Assembly: GCF_000757425.2 (NCBI RefSeq) | Contig: NZ_JPKR02000002.1 | Coordinates: forward strand, 310,001 to 374,000 | DNA length: 64,000 bases | Source of the DNA: Tatumella morbirosei | Lineage (GTDB): Bacteria > Pseudomonadota > Gammaproteobacteria > Enterobacterales > Enterobacteriaceae | Direction: 5' to 3' | Part shown: positions 33,802 to 42,638 of the stretch, one piece after another | How positions within the stretch are numbered: position 1 is the first letter of the stretch | Layout of the letters: each line of letters opens with the position of its first letter | Notes under the pieces: generated by a model | What the model was told of the DNA's origin: nothing | Seen by the model: only the letters and a program-made list of their open reading frames with translations | Database searches by the model: none | Made by a program: the position numbers and the translations under genes

Positions 33802-34749
33802 ATGAAAATCTGGGCTCTGGGTGACGCAGTAGTCGATTTGCTTCCTGTCGGAGATATGCGTTATCAGGCCTGTGCCGGTGGTGCGCCCTTTAATGTGGCC
33901 GTCGGCGCTGCTCGTCTGGCCTGTGATACCGCTTTTATTGGCCGTGTCGGTGAGGATCAGTTTGGACGCTTTTTGCAAAAAACACTGGAAGAGCAGGGCG
34001 TGGATGCCGGACATATTGTCCGTGATGCCGCCCATCGAACCAGCACGGTGATGGTTGAGCTGGCTGAAAATGGTGAACGCAGTTTTTCGTTTCTGGTCAA
34101 TCCCTCGGCGGACCAGTTCCTGACTACCGATGACCTGCCGGTTTTTCGACGTGATATTCTGCACTATTGCTCACTGGCCCTGGCGGCACCGTCCTGTCGT
34201 GAAACCACCAAACTGGCGGTGACACGGATAAAAGCGCAGGGTGGCTGGGTCAGTTTTGACCTCAATCTGCGTGAGCAGATGTGGACTGACAAGCAACAGA
34301 TGCGCACCATTATCGAACAGCAATGCATGAATGCCGATATTTTAAAATTGTCAGATGAAGAGTTGCTGTGGCTGGCAAATGATGACAGTACACAGTGGCA
34401 ACAGGCACTGGAAACATTGCAGCGTTTTCCCGCTACTCTGAAAATAATTACCCGTGGCAAACAGGGTGGAATAGTGATTTATCAGGATAAAACGGTCATT
34501 TTCCCGGGCTACAATGTGGAGAGTATTGATACTACCGGTGCCGGAGACGCATTTATGGCTGGATTACTGGCCTGGCTGGCGCGACACGGTATGCCTGAAC
34601 ACTCCAGACTGAGTTCGATGATTTCTCAGGCAAGCGCTTGTGGTGCACTGGCGACTACCCGTAAAGGGGCACTCCCGGCATTACCTACGCCGGTGCAATT
34701 GAACAGTTTTTTAAATGCCTCTGGTCTGCTTTCTGCTACCAGCGCCTGA
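33802..34749 (+). CDS. PfkB-family carbohydrate kinase (fructokinase-like)
   Basis: A 315-residue ribokinase-fold kinase: the Gly-rich CAGGAPFNVAVGAARLAC, a substrate loop ENGERSFSFLVNPSADQF, and the anion-hole/catalytic IDTTGAGDAFMAGLLAWL (Asp at about residue 250). It most resembles sugar fructokinases (ScrK type), with GDAVVDLLPVGD as the opening. Relatives phosphorylate fructose or aminoimidazole riboside. AGAGGAAA precedes the ATG. It is single, with the feoAB operon next. Confidence 0.88.
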   Translation: MKIWALGDAVVDLLPVGDMRYQACAGGAPFNVAVGAARLACDTAFIGRVGEDQFGRFLQKTLEEQGVDAGHIVRDAAHRTSTVMVELAENGERSFSFLVNPSADQFLTTDDLPVFRRDILHYCSLALAAPSCRETTKLAVTRIKAQGGWVSFDLNLREQMWTDKQQMRTIIEQQCMNADILKLSDEELLWLANDDSTQWQQALETLQRFPATLKIITRGKQGGIVIYQDKTVIFPGYNVESIDTTGAGDAFMAGLLAWLARHGMPEHSRLSSMISQASACGALATTRKGALPALPTPVQLNSFLNASGLLSATSA

Positions 34750-34856
34750 CGGGCAGTAGACTAATTTTCTGTTACGGGTAAATATGCCGCTAAGATTGGG
34801 CTGGGTAGTTTATTACACTGCTATCTGCCTAACTCTTGTTCTGTGTCAAACATGGT

Positions 34857-34875
34857 GAGAACAGTTCTCATTATA
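34857..34875 (-). promoter_or_regulatory. Candidate Fur box upstream of feoA
   Basis: Read on the minus strand the 19 bases TATAATGAGAACTGTTCTC match the Fur consensus at 13 of 19 positions, including the ATAATGA half, about 42-60 bases upstream of the feoA ATG. Fe-Fur repression of feo is established in enterobacteria; FNR sites were not recognised. Confidence 0.5.
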
Positions 34876-34916
34876 GTTCAGTGGGTAAATATTATGGCTG
34901 AATAAGGACTGTTTCT

Positions 34917-35165
34917 ATGCCTGTACTTCCCGGACAGAGCTATCTTATCTGTGCTTTTGATCCGCAAATGCCACCGGCTTTCCGGCAAAAGCTGCTATCC
35001 CTGGGCCTGTTGCCGGGAACCCGCTTCCGTGCAGGGCGGATAGCGCCGTTGGGCGATCCTCTTGAGATACATACTGCCAGCCTGACGCTGATGCTGCGTC
35101 AAAGTGATTTACGCTTACTGATGCTGGAACCCTGTGCCGGGGCTTCAGGGGGCGGTAAACCATGA
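34917..35165 (+). CDS. feoA: Ferrous iron transport protein FeoA
   Basis: An 82-residue SH3-like protein (FDPQMPPAFRQKLLSLGLLPG, then ITAS-type LEIHTASLTLMLRQSDLRLLM). Usual length about 75-85. It assists FeoB in Fe2+ uptake. Its stop overlaps the feoB ATG by four bases (ATGA), giving a coupled operon. Confidence 0.95.
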   Translation: MPVLPGQSYLICAFDPQMPPAFRQKLLSLGLLPGTRFRAGRIAPLGDPLEIHTASLTLMLRQSDLRLLMLEPCAGASGGGKP

Positions 35166-37471
35166 TCCGGGAACCCTTGACTATCGGGCTGGTGGGTAAT
35201 CCAAATACCGGTAAAACCACCTTGTTCAATCAGCTGACCGGATCCAGCCAACGGGTTGGCAACTGGGCAGGAGTCACGGTAGAACGTAAAGAAGGTTTTT
35301 TTGTCACGGCAAATGCGCTGGTCCATCTGGTGGACTTACCCGGCCTCTATTCGCTGACTATGAGTGCAGCAGACGCTGCAGTGGATGAACAAATCGCCGC
35401 ACAGTTTATTGCCGGACAGCAGGCGGATGTACTGATCAATGTGACAGATGCCAGTTCTCTGCAGCGGGATCTTTGGCTGACATTGCAGTTACGGGCAACC
35501 GGTATTCCCTGCATCATAGTGCTGAATATGATAGATGTTGCCGGGCAACGTTCCATGACACCGGATGCACGGTTGCTGTCACAGTTACTCGGCTGCCCGG
35601 TGATCCCCATGATTTCTACCCGCAGCCAGGGGACGGAGCAGCTTAAGTCTGCAATCGATCATCTGAAACGCGGAGCGGTGCAACCCTTACCTACAGATTT
35701 ATTGCCGGTGGCTGATGAGATTCAGGAGTGGGTAGCGCAGCTGGCCGCAGAAATTAAGCCGGAGTTTCAGCCACCGCTGCGTGACTGGCTGGCGATGCAG
35801 ATTCTGGAAGGGGATATCGTTGCCCGTCACTGCCTTAAGGATCCTGAAAGGGAACCGGGATTTACCGACCCGCCGAAGAGAGAGGCCGTAGCATTACAAC
35901 TGGCGACGATGCGTCAGCAGGCAGGGCAGAGGATTATCCAACAGGTGACAGCGCTACAGCAGGCCAGACCGCATCGTCTGACACAAATCCTTGACCGGAT
36001 AGCCATGGATCGCATTCTGGGGATGCCTCTGTTTCTGTTGATGATGTATCTGATGTTCTTTCTGGCGATTAATGTGGGTGGGGCATTACAGCCAGTGATT
36101 GACCAGGCGACAGTAACCATTTTTATCCACGGCATATTGTGGCTCGGGCAGTTTCTGCCTTTCCCGGATCCACTGACTGAGTTTATAGCCTATGGACTGG
36201 GCGGCGGGATCAATACGGTTCTGCCACTGGTACCGCAAATAGGCATTATGTATTTGCTGATGACCTTTATGGAAGACAGCGGCTATATGGCCCGGGCCGC
36301 CTTTGTGATGGACAGGCTGATGCAGTGGCTGGGCCTGCCGGGGAAAGCCTTTGTCCCCCTGATTACCGGATTTGGCTGCAATGTTCCGGCGGTGACTGGC
36401 ACGCGCACCCTGGATTCTCCACGGGAAAGGCTGATGACTATGCTCATGGCGCCCTTTATGTCATGCGGTGCCCGACTGGCCATTTTTGCGGTGTTTTCCT
36501 CGCTGTTTTTTAAACAGCAGGGCGCGCTGGCAGTATTTTTATTATATCTGACTGGCATAGTGGTGGCGATACTGACCGGATTATTGCTGAAATATACCTT
36601 GCTAAGGGGTGAATCCCGGCCCTTTATCATGGAACTTCCGCTCTATCATTTGCCTCACTTTAAAAGCCTGTTACAGCAAAGCTGGCAACGGTTACGGCAA
36701 TTTATCTGGCGGGCGGGCAGAGTTATCGTGCTGTTTAGTCTGTTGTTAAGCGGCCTGAATAATTTCACTCTGCATGGCGAACTGGCGGGGCCGGGCAAGC
36801 CCCCTGCATTGCAGACGGTGGGGCGTTTTCTGACGCCATTACTGGGGCCGATGGGAGTAAAGCCCGATAACTGGCAGGCGACTGTCGGGCTGATTACCGG
36901 TGCGATGGCCAAAGAGGTTGTGATTGGTACCCTGAATACGCTCTATACTTCTGAACAGACAGATTTTAACCCGCAGCAATTTGATCCTCTTGCTGAACTG
37001 CGTGAAGGGTGGCAGGAAACTCTCGACAGCCTGTCATCGACGTTGAGTGCCGGAACTCTGGCTAATCCGTTGCTGGCCAGTCAGGGAGATGCGGAGGCAA
37101 ACAGTAGGGCAGCCGTACTGATGCAGCAAAAATTTGCCGGCAGTCGCGGTGCATTTTGTTATCTGCTGTTTGTCTTGCTGTATGTACCCTGCGCATCGGT
37201 TATGGGCGCCATCAGCCGCGAAAGCCAGCGGCGCTGGATGTGGTTCTCGGTGTTATGGGGGCTCAGTATTGCCTGGTCGGTAGCGACACTCGGCTGGCAA
37301 CTTTGTAGTTTTAGCCAACAGCCGATAAATGCAACACTGATTATCGGCGCGGTGCTGCTGTACAACCTGTTGCTGATGGGGGGATTATCACGTTGTCGGC
37401 CGTCTTTGCTGAAAACTCAGATGCCGGCAAGTCAATGTCGTGGATGTGATTCGGGTTCGACCTGTCACTGA
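35162..37471 (+). CDS. feoB: Ferrous iron transporter FeoB
   Basis: A 769-residue inner-membrane Fe2+ transporter with an N-terminal G-protein domain: G1 GNPNTGKTTLFN, switch G3 VDLPGLYSL, G4 LNMIDVA. A helical spacer follows, then a membrane domain with two inverted Gate motifs (ITGFGCNVPAVTGTRTL, SGLNNF region and TGAMAKEVVIGTLNTLY). The C-terminus ends CRGCDSGSTCH, a Cys cluster likely able to bind iron or redox-sense. feoC is not present after it. A terminator follows at 37485. Confidence 0.96.
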   Translation: MIREPLTIGLVGNPNTGKTTLFNQLTGSSQRVGNWAGVTVERKEGFFVTANALVHLVDLPGLYSLTMSAADAAVDEQIAAQFIAGQQADVLINVTDASSLQRDLWLTLQLRATGIPCIIVLNMIDVAGQRSMTPDARLLSQLLGCPVIPMISTRSQGTEQLKSAIDHLKRGAVQPLPTDLLPVADEIQEWVAQLAAEIKPEFQPPLRDWLAMQILEGDIVARHCLKDPEREPGFTDPPKREAVALQLATMRQQAGQRIIQQVTALQQARPHRLTQILDRIAMDRILGMPLFLLMMYLMFFLAINVGGALQPVIDQATVTIFIHGILWLGQFLPFPDPLTEFIAYGLGGGINTVLPLVPQIGIMYLLMTFMEDSGYMARAAFVMDRLMQWLGLPGKAFVPLITGFGCNVPAVTGTRTLDSPRERLMTMLMAPFMSCGARLAIFAVFSSLFFKQQGALAVFLLYLTGIVVAILTGLLLKYTLLRGESRPFIMELPLYHLPHFKSLLQQSWQRLRQFIWRAGRVIVLFSLLLSGLNNFTLHGELAGPGKPPALQTVGRFLTPLLGPMGVKPDNWQATVGLITGAMAKEVVIGTLNTLYTSEQTDFNPQQFDPLAELREGWQETLDSLSSTLSAGTLANPLLASQGDAEANSRAAVLMQQKFAGSRGAFCYLLFVLLYVPCASVMGAISRESQRRWMWFSVLWGLSIAWSVATLGWQLCSFSQQPINATLIIGAVLLYNLLLMGGLSRCRPSLLKTQMPASQCRGCDSGSTCH

Positions 37472-37484
37472 CTCTTTTTCGTAT

Positions 37485-37510
37485 CTGCCGTCATGTCCGG
37501 CAGTTTTTTT
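37485..37510 (+). terminator. Terminator between feoB and ecotin
   Basis: CTGCCG ... CGGCAG stem with a 7-base loop followed by seven T, ending feoAB transcription 39 bases past its stop. Confidence 0.85.
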
Positions 37511-37535
37511 GTTACCACTTAGCCCGGGAATTTTA

Positions 37536-38027
37536 ATGAACAAAGTATCTGCCACTTTAATTCTGCTGTCTGCCACTATGACCAGCACTGTGTCACTGGC
37601 GGCGCCAGAGATAACCGATGCGCAGCTGAAACCTTATCCAGCGGCATCGGAAGGAATGCGACGATATGTGATGGTATTGCCACCACTCAATAATGAGCCT
37701 CAGCATCGGGTAGAACTGGTGATTGGCCGTAAGATGGAGACAGACTGTAATCGTTATCGGTTGGCGGGCAGGCTGACAGAGGAAACCGCAAAAGGCTGGG
37801 GTTACAGCTACTATACTGTCACCGTACAGCCGGAGGTGATTTCAACCCGTATGGCCTGTACTGACAGCCAGAAAAAAACTACCCTGGTGACACTGCCGGC
37901 CGCGTCGCAACAGTTAATCCGCTATAACAGTAAATTGCCGCTGGTGGTGTATGCCCCTAAAGATATTGAGGTCGGGTATCGGGTCTGGCAGGCAAATCCG
38001 CAGATTGTTCCGTCACAGGTTCGCTAA
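37536..38027 (+). CDS. eco: Ecotin, periplasmic serine protease inhibitor
   Basis: A 163-residue protein with a signal peptide (MNKVSATLILLSATMTSTV ..., cleavage after about SLA) and an ecotin body: APEITDAQLKPYPAASEGMR, VELVIGRKMETDCNRYRLAG, GWGYSYYTVT, and RYNSKLPLVVYAPKD. The reactive loop reads STRMACTD against STMMACPD in E. coli, so the predicted P1 is Arg in place of Met. Both disulfide Cys are kept (DCN and MAC). E. coli ecotin inhibits trypsin-fold proteases such as neutrophil elastase. ATG 37536 is used; the region upstream to 37440 overlaps feoB and its terminator. Confidence 0.93.
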   Translation: MNKVSATLILLSATMTSTVSLAAPEITDAQLKPYPAASEGMRRYVMVLPPLNNEPQHRVELVIGRKMETDCNRYRLAGRLTEETAKGWGYSYYTVTVQPEVISTRMACTDSQKKTTLVTLPAASQQLIRYNSKLPLVVYAPKDIEVGYRVWQANPQIVPSQVR

Positions 38028-38032
38028 ACCAG

Positions 38033-38059
38033 ATGGCACCGGAGTCCTTCCGGTGCCAT
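38033..38059. terminator. Bidirectional terminator between ecotin and PTS gene
   Basis: ATGGCACCGGA pairs with TCCGGTGCCAT around a short loop between two convergent genes; U-tracts are poor, but position and stem strength fit. Confidence 0.65.
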
Positions 38060-38065
38060 CCGGAC

Positions 38066-39445
38066 TTAGGATTTCGCCGGACTAAGCGCCAGTCCGGGTT
38101 TCAGAAGGGCATACATCCCACCGGTGACCAGGCTACCGATAATAATCGACAGCAGATACATACCAACGTGACCCACAGCATGCGGAATTGCCAGCACAAA
38201 CAGACCGCCATGAGGTGCCATCAGGGTACAGCCAAAATACATGGATAATCCGCCTGCCAGTGCTCCTCCGGTCATGGTGGAAGGAATCACCCGCATCGGG
38301 TCACGTGCCGCGAAGGGTATGGCTCCTTCCGAAATAAAACACAATCCCAATACAAATGATGCTTTACCTGCCTGCAGTTCCTGACTACTGAATTTAGATT
38401 TTGCCAGCCAACAGGCAATACCCATCCCCAGAGCCGGCACCATTCCTGCCGCCATAATTGCCGCCATTGGACCGTAAGACTGTGATGCCAGTAAACCGAC
38501 CCCAAAGGTGTAAGCTGCTTTATTGACCGGCCCACCCAGATCAAAGCACTGCATGGCACCCAGCAACACGCCAAGCAGTACCGCGTTGGCGGTGGTCATA
38601 CTGGCAAGGAAATGTGTCAGACCTTCCATGACCCGCGCCACTGGGCCGCCAACCACGAAGATCATGACCAGGCCGGTGACCAGTGTTGCCAGCAACGGGA
38701 TCACCAGCACCGGCTTCAGGGCTTCCATCGACGAGGGCAGACTAATTTTCTGTGCCAGCAAGCGTGCGGTATATCCGGCAAGAAAACCTGCCACTATCCC
38801 GCCTAAAAATCCTGCGCCCCCTGTTGCAGCCAGCATACCGCCGATCAACCCCGGCGCCAGACCCGGGCGATCTGCAATCGAATAAGAGATATAGCCGGCT
38901 AAGACCGGCACCATCAGGGCAAAAGCGGCTTTACCGCCAATTTCCATTAACGCTGCGGCCAGGGTTCCGGGTTGTTTAAAAGCCTGGATACCAAATACGA
39001 AAGACAACGCAATGCACAACCCTCCAGCCACCACCAGCGGTAACATATGCGACACGCCGGTCATTAAATGTTTATAGACTGAGGGTAATTCGGTCTTCGT
39101 GGCGGATGAACTGGCGGCGACTTTACTGCCATAGACAGTGGCGGAGTTACAGGCATCGGTCAGCGTCTGCTCCGATTTTTTCAGTGCCATACTGGTACTG
39201 GTTCGGTACAGCCGTTTGCCATTAAACCTGGCGAGATCCAGCTCAATATCGGCAGCAATAATCACAACATCAGCCTGCCGGATATCATCGTCAGTTAGCG
39301 TATTACGTGCCCCCACGGAGCCCCGGGTTTCGACATGGATAGGAAAACCGAGTTTATCCGCCGCCGTTTTCAGAGCTTCTGCGGCCATAAAGGTATGTGC
39401 GACACCGGTAGGGCATGCGGTGACAGCCACGATGCGTTGGTTCAT
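38066..39445 (-). CDS. PTS fructose-type EIIBC component
   Basis: A 459-residue membrane protein. An N-terminal EIIB domain (residues about 1-105) carries the phosphorylation Cys in VTACPTGVAHTFMAAEAL. The EIIC domain (about 125-455) has about ten helices, with GGPVNKAAYTFGVGLLASQ and GLCFISEGAIPFAARDP typical of the fructose family. It takes up and phosphorylates a sugar using the phosphorelay. No EIIA or HPr-like gene adjoins, so it must borrow EIIA. ATG 39445 with AAAGG upstream is used rather than an in-frame GTG at 39454. A shikimate-dehydrogenase-like gene lies upstream on the same strand, 78 bases away. Confidence 0.9.
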   Translation of the reverse strand: MNQRIVAVTACPTGVAHTFMAAEALKTAADKLGFPIHVETRGSVGARNTLTDDDIRQADVVIIAADIELDLARFNGKRLYRTSTSMALKKSEQTLTDACNSATVYGSKVAASSSATKTELPSVYKHLMTGVSHMLPLVVAGGLCIALSFVFGIQAFKQPGTLAAALMEIGGKAAFALMVPVLAGYISYSIADRPGLAPGLIGGMLAATGGAGFLGGIVAGFLAGYTARLLAQKISLPSSMEALKPVLVIPLLATLVTGLVMIFVVGGPVARVMEGLTHFLASMTTANAVLLGVLLGAMQCFDLGGPVNKAAYTFGVGLLASQSYGPMAAIMAAGMVPALGMGIACWLAKSKFSSQELQAGKASFVLGLCFISEGAIPFAARDPMRVIPSTMTGGALAGGLSMYFGCTLMAPHGGLFVLAIPHAVGHVGMYLLSIIIGSLVTGGMYALLKPGLALSPAKS

Positions 39446-39523
39446 AGGATACACCTTTTCATTACGTTAATTGTTATTGGTAAAACAGGTGCCTGTAGGT
39501 TGCAGGGTACAGAGTTCGTCAGC

Positions 39524-40342
39524 TTATTGTCTGGAGTAAGCGGCTGCCTGCTTAAACAATTCATCCGACGGACGGATGCCGGTGTACAGTGCAAATTGTT
39601 CTACCGCCTGAATAGCAAACACTTCTGAGCCGGTGATCACCGTTTTATTCATTTCGCGGGCACAGTTAATCAGCGGGGTGGTTTCCGGCAGAGCGACCAC
39701 ATCAAAAATGATCTGCGCTGCACGAATCTTGTCTTCACTAAAGGCCAGGGCATGCTCTTCGCTACCGCCCGCCATCCCGACCGGTGTGGCATTAATCAAC
39801 AACTGTGGCTGCAGAGACTCTGGTTCTGTGGCGGTCTGAAAACCACAGAACTCTGCCAGTTGCTCTGCACTCTCTGTATTGCGACTGATAATTCGCCCGT
39901 CACGGAATCCGGCGTCCTTCAGAGCACAGGCGACAGCCTTAGCCATACCGCCACTGCCAAGTAATACAAAGCTTAACTGGTTATCTACCTGGTACTGTTT
40001 CAGAAGGGCCGCAATTGCCATGTAATCGGTGTTATAGGCTTTCAGATACCCGTCGGTATTAACGATGGTATTTACTGAGTGAATCGATGATGCGGAGATA
40101 TCCAGTTCGTCCACCAATGGGATGCACTGTTCTTTAAATGGCATCGAAATTGCGCAGCCACGAATCCCTAACGCGCGGACACCGCCGATCGCCGCCGGCA
40201 GATCTTTGGTGGTAAATGCTTTATACAGATAATCCAGATCCAGCGCGTCGTAGAGGAAATTATGGAAACGGGTACCAAAGTTACTGGGGCGTGCGGCCAG
40301 TGACATACAAATAGTTGTGTCTTTATTCAGATGACGGGTCAT
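39524..40342 (-). CDS. Shikimate dehydrogenase-like oxidoreductase
   Basis: A 272-residue protein of the AroE/YdiB superfamily, nearest the shikimate-dehydrogenase-like (SdhL/HI0607) group by its start (RHLNKDTTICMSLAARPSNF). Substrate-site residues are SMPFKEQC with catalytic Lys, SVNTIVN, AYNTDY with the Asp partner, and a C-terminal SEVFAIQAVEQFALYTG. NAD(P) site: LLGSGGMAKAVACAL. ATG 40342 with AAGGAG upstream is used. Same strand and 78 bases from the PTS EIIBC gene, probably one operon. SdhL enzymes act slowly on shikimate; the true substrate here may be another polyol. Confidence 0.85.
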   Translation of the reverse strand: MTRHLNKDTTICMSLAARPSNFGTRFHNFLYDALDLDYLYKAFTTKDLPAAIGGVRALGIRGCAISMPFKEQCIPLVDELDISASSIHSVNTIVNTDGYLKAYNTDYMAIAALLKQYQVDNQLSFVLLGSGGMAKAVACALKDAGFRDGRIISRNTESAEQLAEFCGFQTATEPESLQPQLLINATPVGMAGGSEEHALAFSEDKIRAAQIIFDVVALPETTPLINCAREMNKTVITGSEVFAIQAVEQFALYTGIRPSDELFKQAAAYSRQ

Positions 40343-40496
40343 GATGGACTCCTTATACGGTCGGCGATCGCAACAGCGGGTAGTGGTATAACGGCAATTG
40401 CGATTCAACCCGGTGAAAGCTTGCTGTGAGATGAATAATGAACTAAAAAGAGGAAGTTAAAAACGGCTGACTTTTTACCAGAGGAGTTCCGCTTTT

Positions 40497-42278
40497 ATGT
40501 CTGAAACACGACTTGAACAACATTACCGCCGTCTGCTGAAATTATTCCCGTCCCGTCAGGCGACCCTGACGCTAGGCAGCCTGGCAGACCAGCTATGTTG
40601 TAGTAAACGCCATATGCGGGGCTTATTGCTACGAATGCAGGACGCAGGCTGGCTGGAATGGCAGCCCTCCGCTGGGCGGGGACATCATTCACGACTGACT
40701 CTGCGCAGCAGCGAACAGCAGTTGCTACTGTCAAAAGCGGAACAGTTGCTGGATGGCGGCGACATCGGCAGTGCTGTACAGTTGCTGGATCATGAACAAC
40801 CGCTGGTCGCTTCCTTGCTCAGGAAAAAGCTGGGTTACAACGTCCGCCAGGATCACCAGTCTCTGCGTATCCCTTATTACCGGACCATGCCCAATCTATT
40901 CCCGGGGACTCCGTTACGCCGTTCTGAAGCGCATCTGGTTAAACAGATTTTTAGTGGCCTGACACGGGTGGATCCGCAGACCGGAAGTGTGCAGCCAGAC
41001 CTGGCACATTTCTGGTCACAGCAGGATGAACTCCACTGGTCGTTCCATTTACGTCCGGCGGTACGGTTTCATGACGGAAAAGAGCTGAACAGCCAGGATG
41101 TGGTGGCTTCGTTAACCCGTAGCGCCGCATTGCCATTGTTTTCCCATATCAGGCGGGTTACCGCCCCGGGAAATCTGACGGTCAGGATTGAACTCAGTCA
41201 GCCGGACCCTCAGTTACCTCTGTTACTGAGCGATATTGCTGCGTTAGTCCTGCCGTCTGATTATGCAGACCGGCGGAATTTTGCCTCACAACCGGTAGGG
41301 ACTGGCCCTTATCTGGTCGCAGAAAATGACCAGTGGCATTTAAGGATGCAGGCCTTTGATGATTATTTCGGTTATCGTGGATTACTGGACGAAATTGAGG
41401 TTATTGTCTGGCCGTTATCCGGCAACATCGGCGAAGCGTCCGCGGACGGGCCTCCTGTCACTTCGCCTGCGACTACACCCGCCGCCTGGCTCAGTTCAAG
41501 TCTGAGCGATATTGAATATACCTCAGGCATGGCCGCGGGACTGAGTGGAACCCCTGCAGACGTCTCCGGGGAGATGTTTTTGGAGAAGGGGGGGTACTTT
41601 CTGCTGTGTGACAGCCGTTCCCCTTACTGGCAGCACATGACTCACCGGCGCTGGATCCGTGAACAGCTAAATCCTTATGTGTTGATCCAGCGTTTTATCG
41701 CGCCGATCCGCCCGTTCTGGGTACCCGCCGGCAGCCTTCTGCCGGACTGGTTACACACGATGGATGAAGGTCCGGCAAAACCGCCGCCACGACTCAGCCA
41801 GCCAGCCAGCGAAGCCATTGTGACGCTGGCATATCACCGGCAACATCCGGAATTCACTATGCTGGCCTGCGAAATGCAGTATATTTTGCAACAGCAAAAT
41901 ATTACGCTGCGACTGCTGGAACTGGACTATGAACAGTGGGCGCGTGGTGAAGCTGAAGCCGATTTGTGGCTAGGAACGGTGAATTTTGCGGTGCCGGAAA
42001 GCTGGAATGTCGGCGCGTGGCTGCTCGGTATGCCGTTACTGAAACACTCAGTCTCCGGTGGCGACATGCAACAATTCTCTGCCTGGCAACAGGGCTGGCG
42101 TGACCAGTCACTGAGTGGCAAGCAACTTGCCCGTGAAGTGCTGCGTAATGGCTGGCTACAGCCGCTGTTTCATCACTGGATGCGTCTGAAAAGCCCTGGA
42201 CAGGCGCAGGGGATCCACCTGAATAACCTGGGCTGGTTTGACTTTACCCGGGCCTGGATGGTACCGCCGGAGCAGTAG
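40497..42278 (+). CDS. sgrR: Sugar-phosphate stress regulator SgrR
   Basis: A 593-residue protein in two parts: an N-terminal winged helix (residues about 1-115, SLADQLCCSKRHMRGLLLRM), and a C-terminal domain of the periplasmic-oligopeptide-binding type used as an intracellular sensor (SEAHLVKQIFSGLTRVDPQT, VGTGPYLVAENDQWHL). It ends like SgrR: NNLGWFDFTRAW. E. coli SgrR (551 residues) activates the sgrS small RNA during glucose-phosphate stress. sgrS is not recognised on the upstream minus strand. It is divergent from the SDH/PTS operon, so it may act on this operon; this is inference. Confidence 0.85.
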   Translation: MSETRLEQHYRRLLKLFPSRQATLTLGSLADQLCCSKRHMRGLLLRMQDAGWLEWQPSAGRGHHSRLTLRSSEQQLLLSKAEQLLDGGDIGSAVQLLDHEQPLVASLLRKKLGYNVRQDHQSLRIPYYRTMPNLFPGTPLRRSEAHLVKQIFSGLTRVDPQTGSVQPDLAHFWSQQDELHWSFHLRPAVRFHDGKELNSQDVVASLTRSAALPLFSHIRRVTAPGNLTVRIELSQPDPQLPLLLSDIAALVLPSDYADRRNFASQPVGTGPYLVAENDQWHLRMQAFDDYFGYRGLLDEIEVIVWPLSGNIGEASADGPPVTSPATTPAAWLSSSLSDIEYTSGMAAGLSGTPADVSGEMFLEKGGYFLLCDSRSPYWQHMTHRRWIREQLNPYVLIQRFIAPIRPFWVPAGSLLPDWLHTMDEGPAKPPPRLSQPASEAIVTLAYHRQHPEFTMLACEMQYILQQQNITLRLLELDYEQWARGEAEADLWLGTVNFAVPESWNVGAWLLGMPLLKHSVSGGDMQQFSAWQQGWRDQSLSGKQLAREVLRNGWLQPLFHHWMRLKSPGQAQGIHLNNLGWFDFTRAWMVPPEQ

Positions 42279-42280
42279 CA

Positions 42281-42451
42281 TTACAGATAGCTGGTGCGCA
42301 TGACTTCTCCGCAAAACAGCAGATTCTTGGGGTATTTCTTCTGTCGCTGGCTGATCGCAGCCTGGCAACGGGACTCAGTGGAGTACAATGCGACAGAAAC
42401 CGGCATCACCCGGGAGTGAGCAAGCATCAAAGCGACAAATCCGGCTATCAT
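42281..42451 (-). CDS. Small DUF1482-like protein (56 aa)
   Basis: A 56-residue gene on the minus strand, convergent with sgrR and separated from its stop by two bases. ATG 42451 has a strong GGAGG ribosome site 7 bases upstream. The product starts with a hydrophobic N-terminus (MIAGFVALMLAHSRVMPVSV), followed by YSTESRCQAAISQ and a second Cys (LLFCGE). This layout, an N-terminal hydrophobic strand and an EQC/ERC segment, resembles DUF1482/YebW-like small proteins. Function unknown. Confidence 0.55.
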   Translation of the reverse strand: MIAGFVALMLAHSRVMPVSVALYSTESRCQAAISQRQKKYPKNLLFCGEVMRTSYL

Positions 42452-42638
42452 CTGAAACCTCCGGTAACGTTATGATTAAACTACATAGTTCAGTGTAGCT
42501 GAAGCAGAGGATTTTTCGTTCAGTAATGTGTTTTGATTGGCTAACCTGGGTAACAACCCGTTTCAGAGTAATCCTAAAAATAAGTATCGGAAGATAAAAC
42601 AGCGGGCAAGTACTGGCCTTCCCGCTGACATATCCGGC

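Noticed and set aside
40343-40496. An sgrS small RNA between the SDH-like gene and sgrR
   Set aside because: The conserved SgrS pairing core and terminator were not found on the minus strand here.
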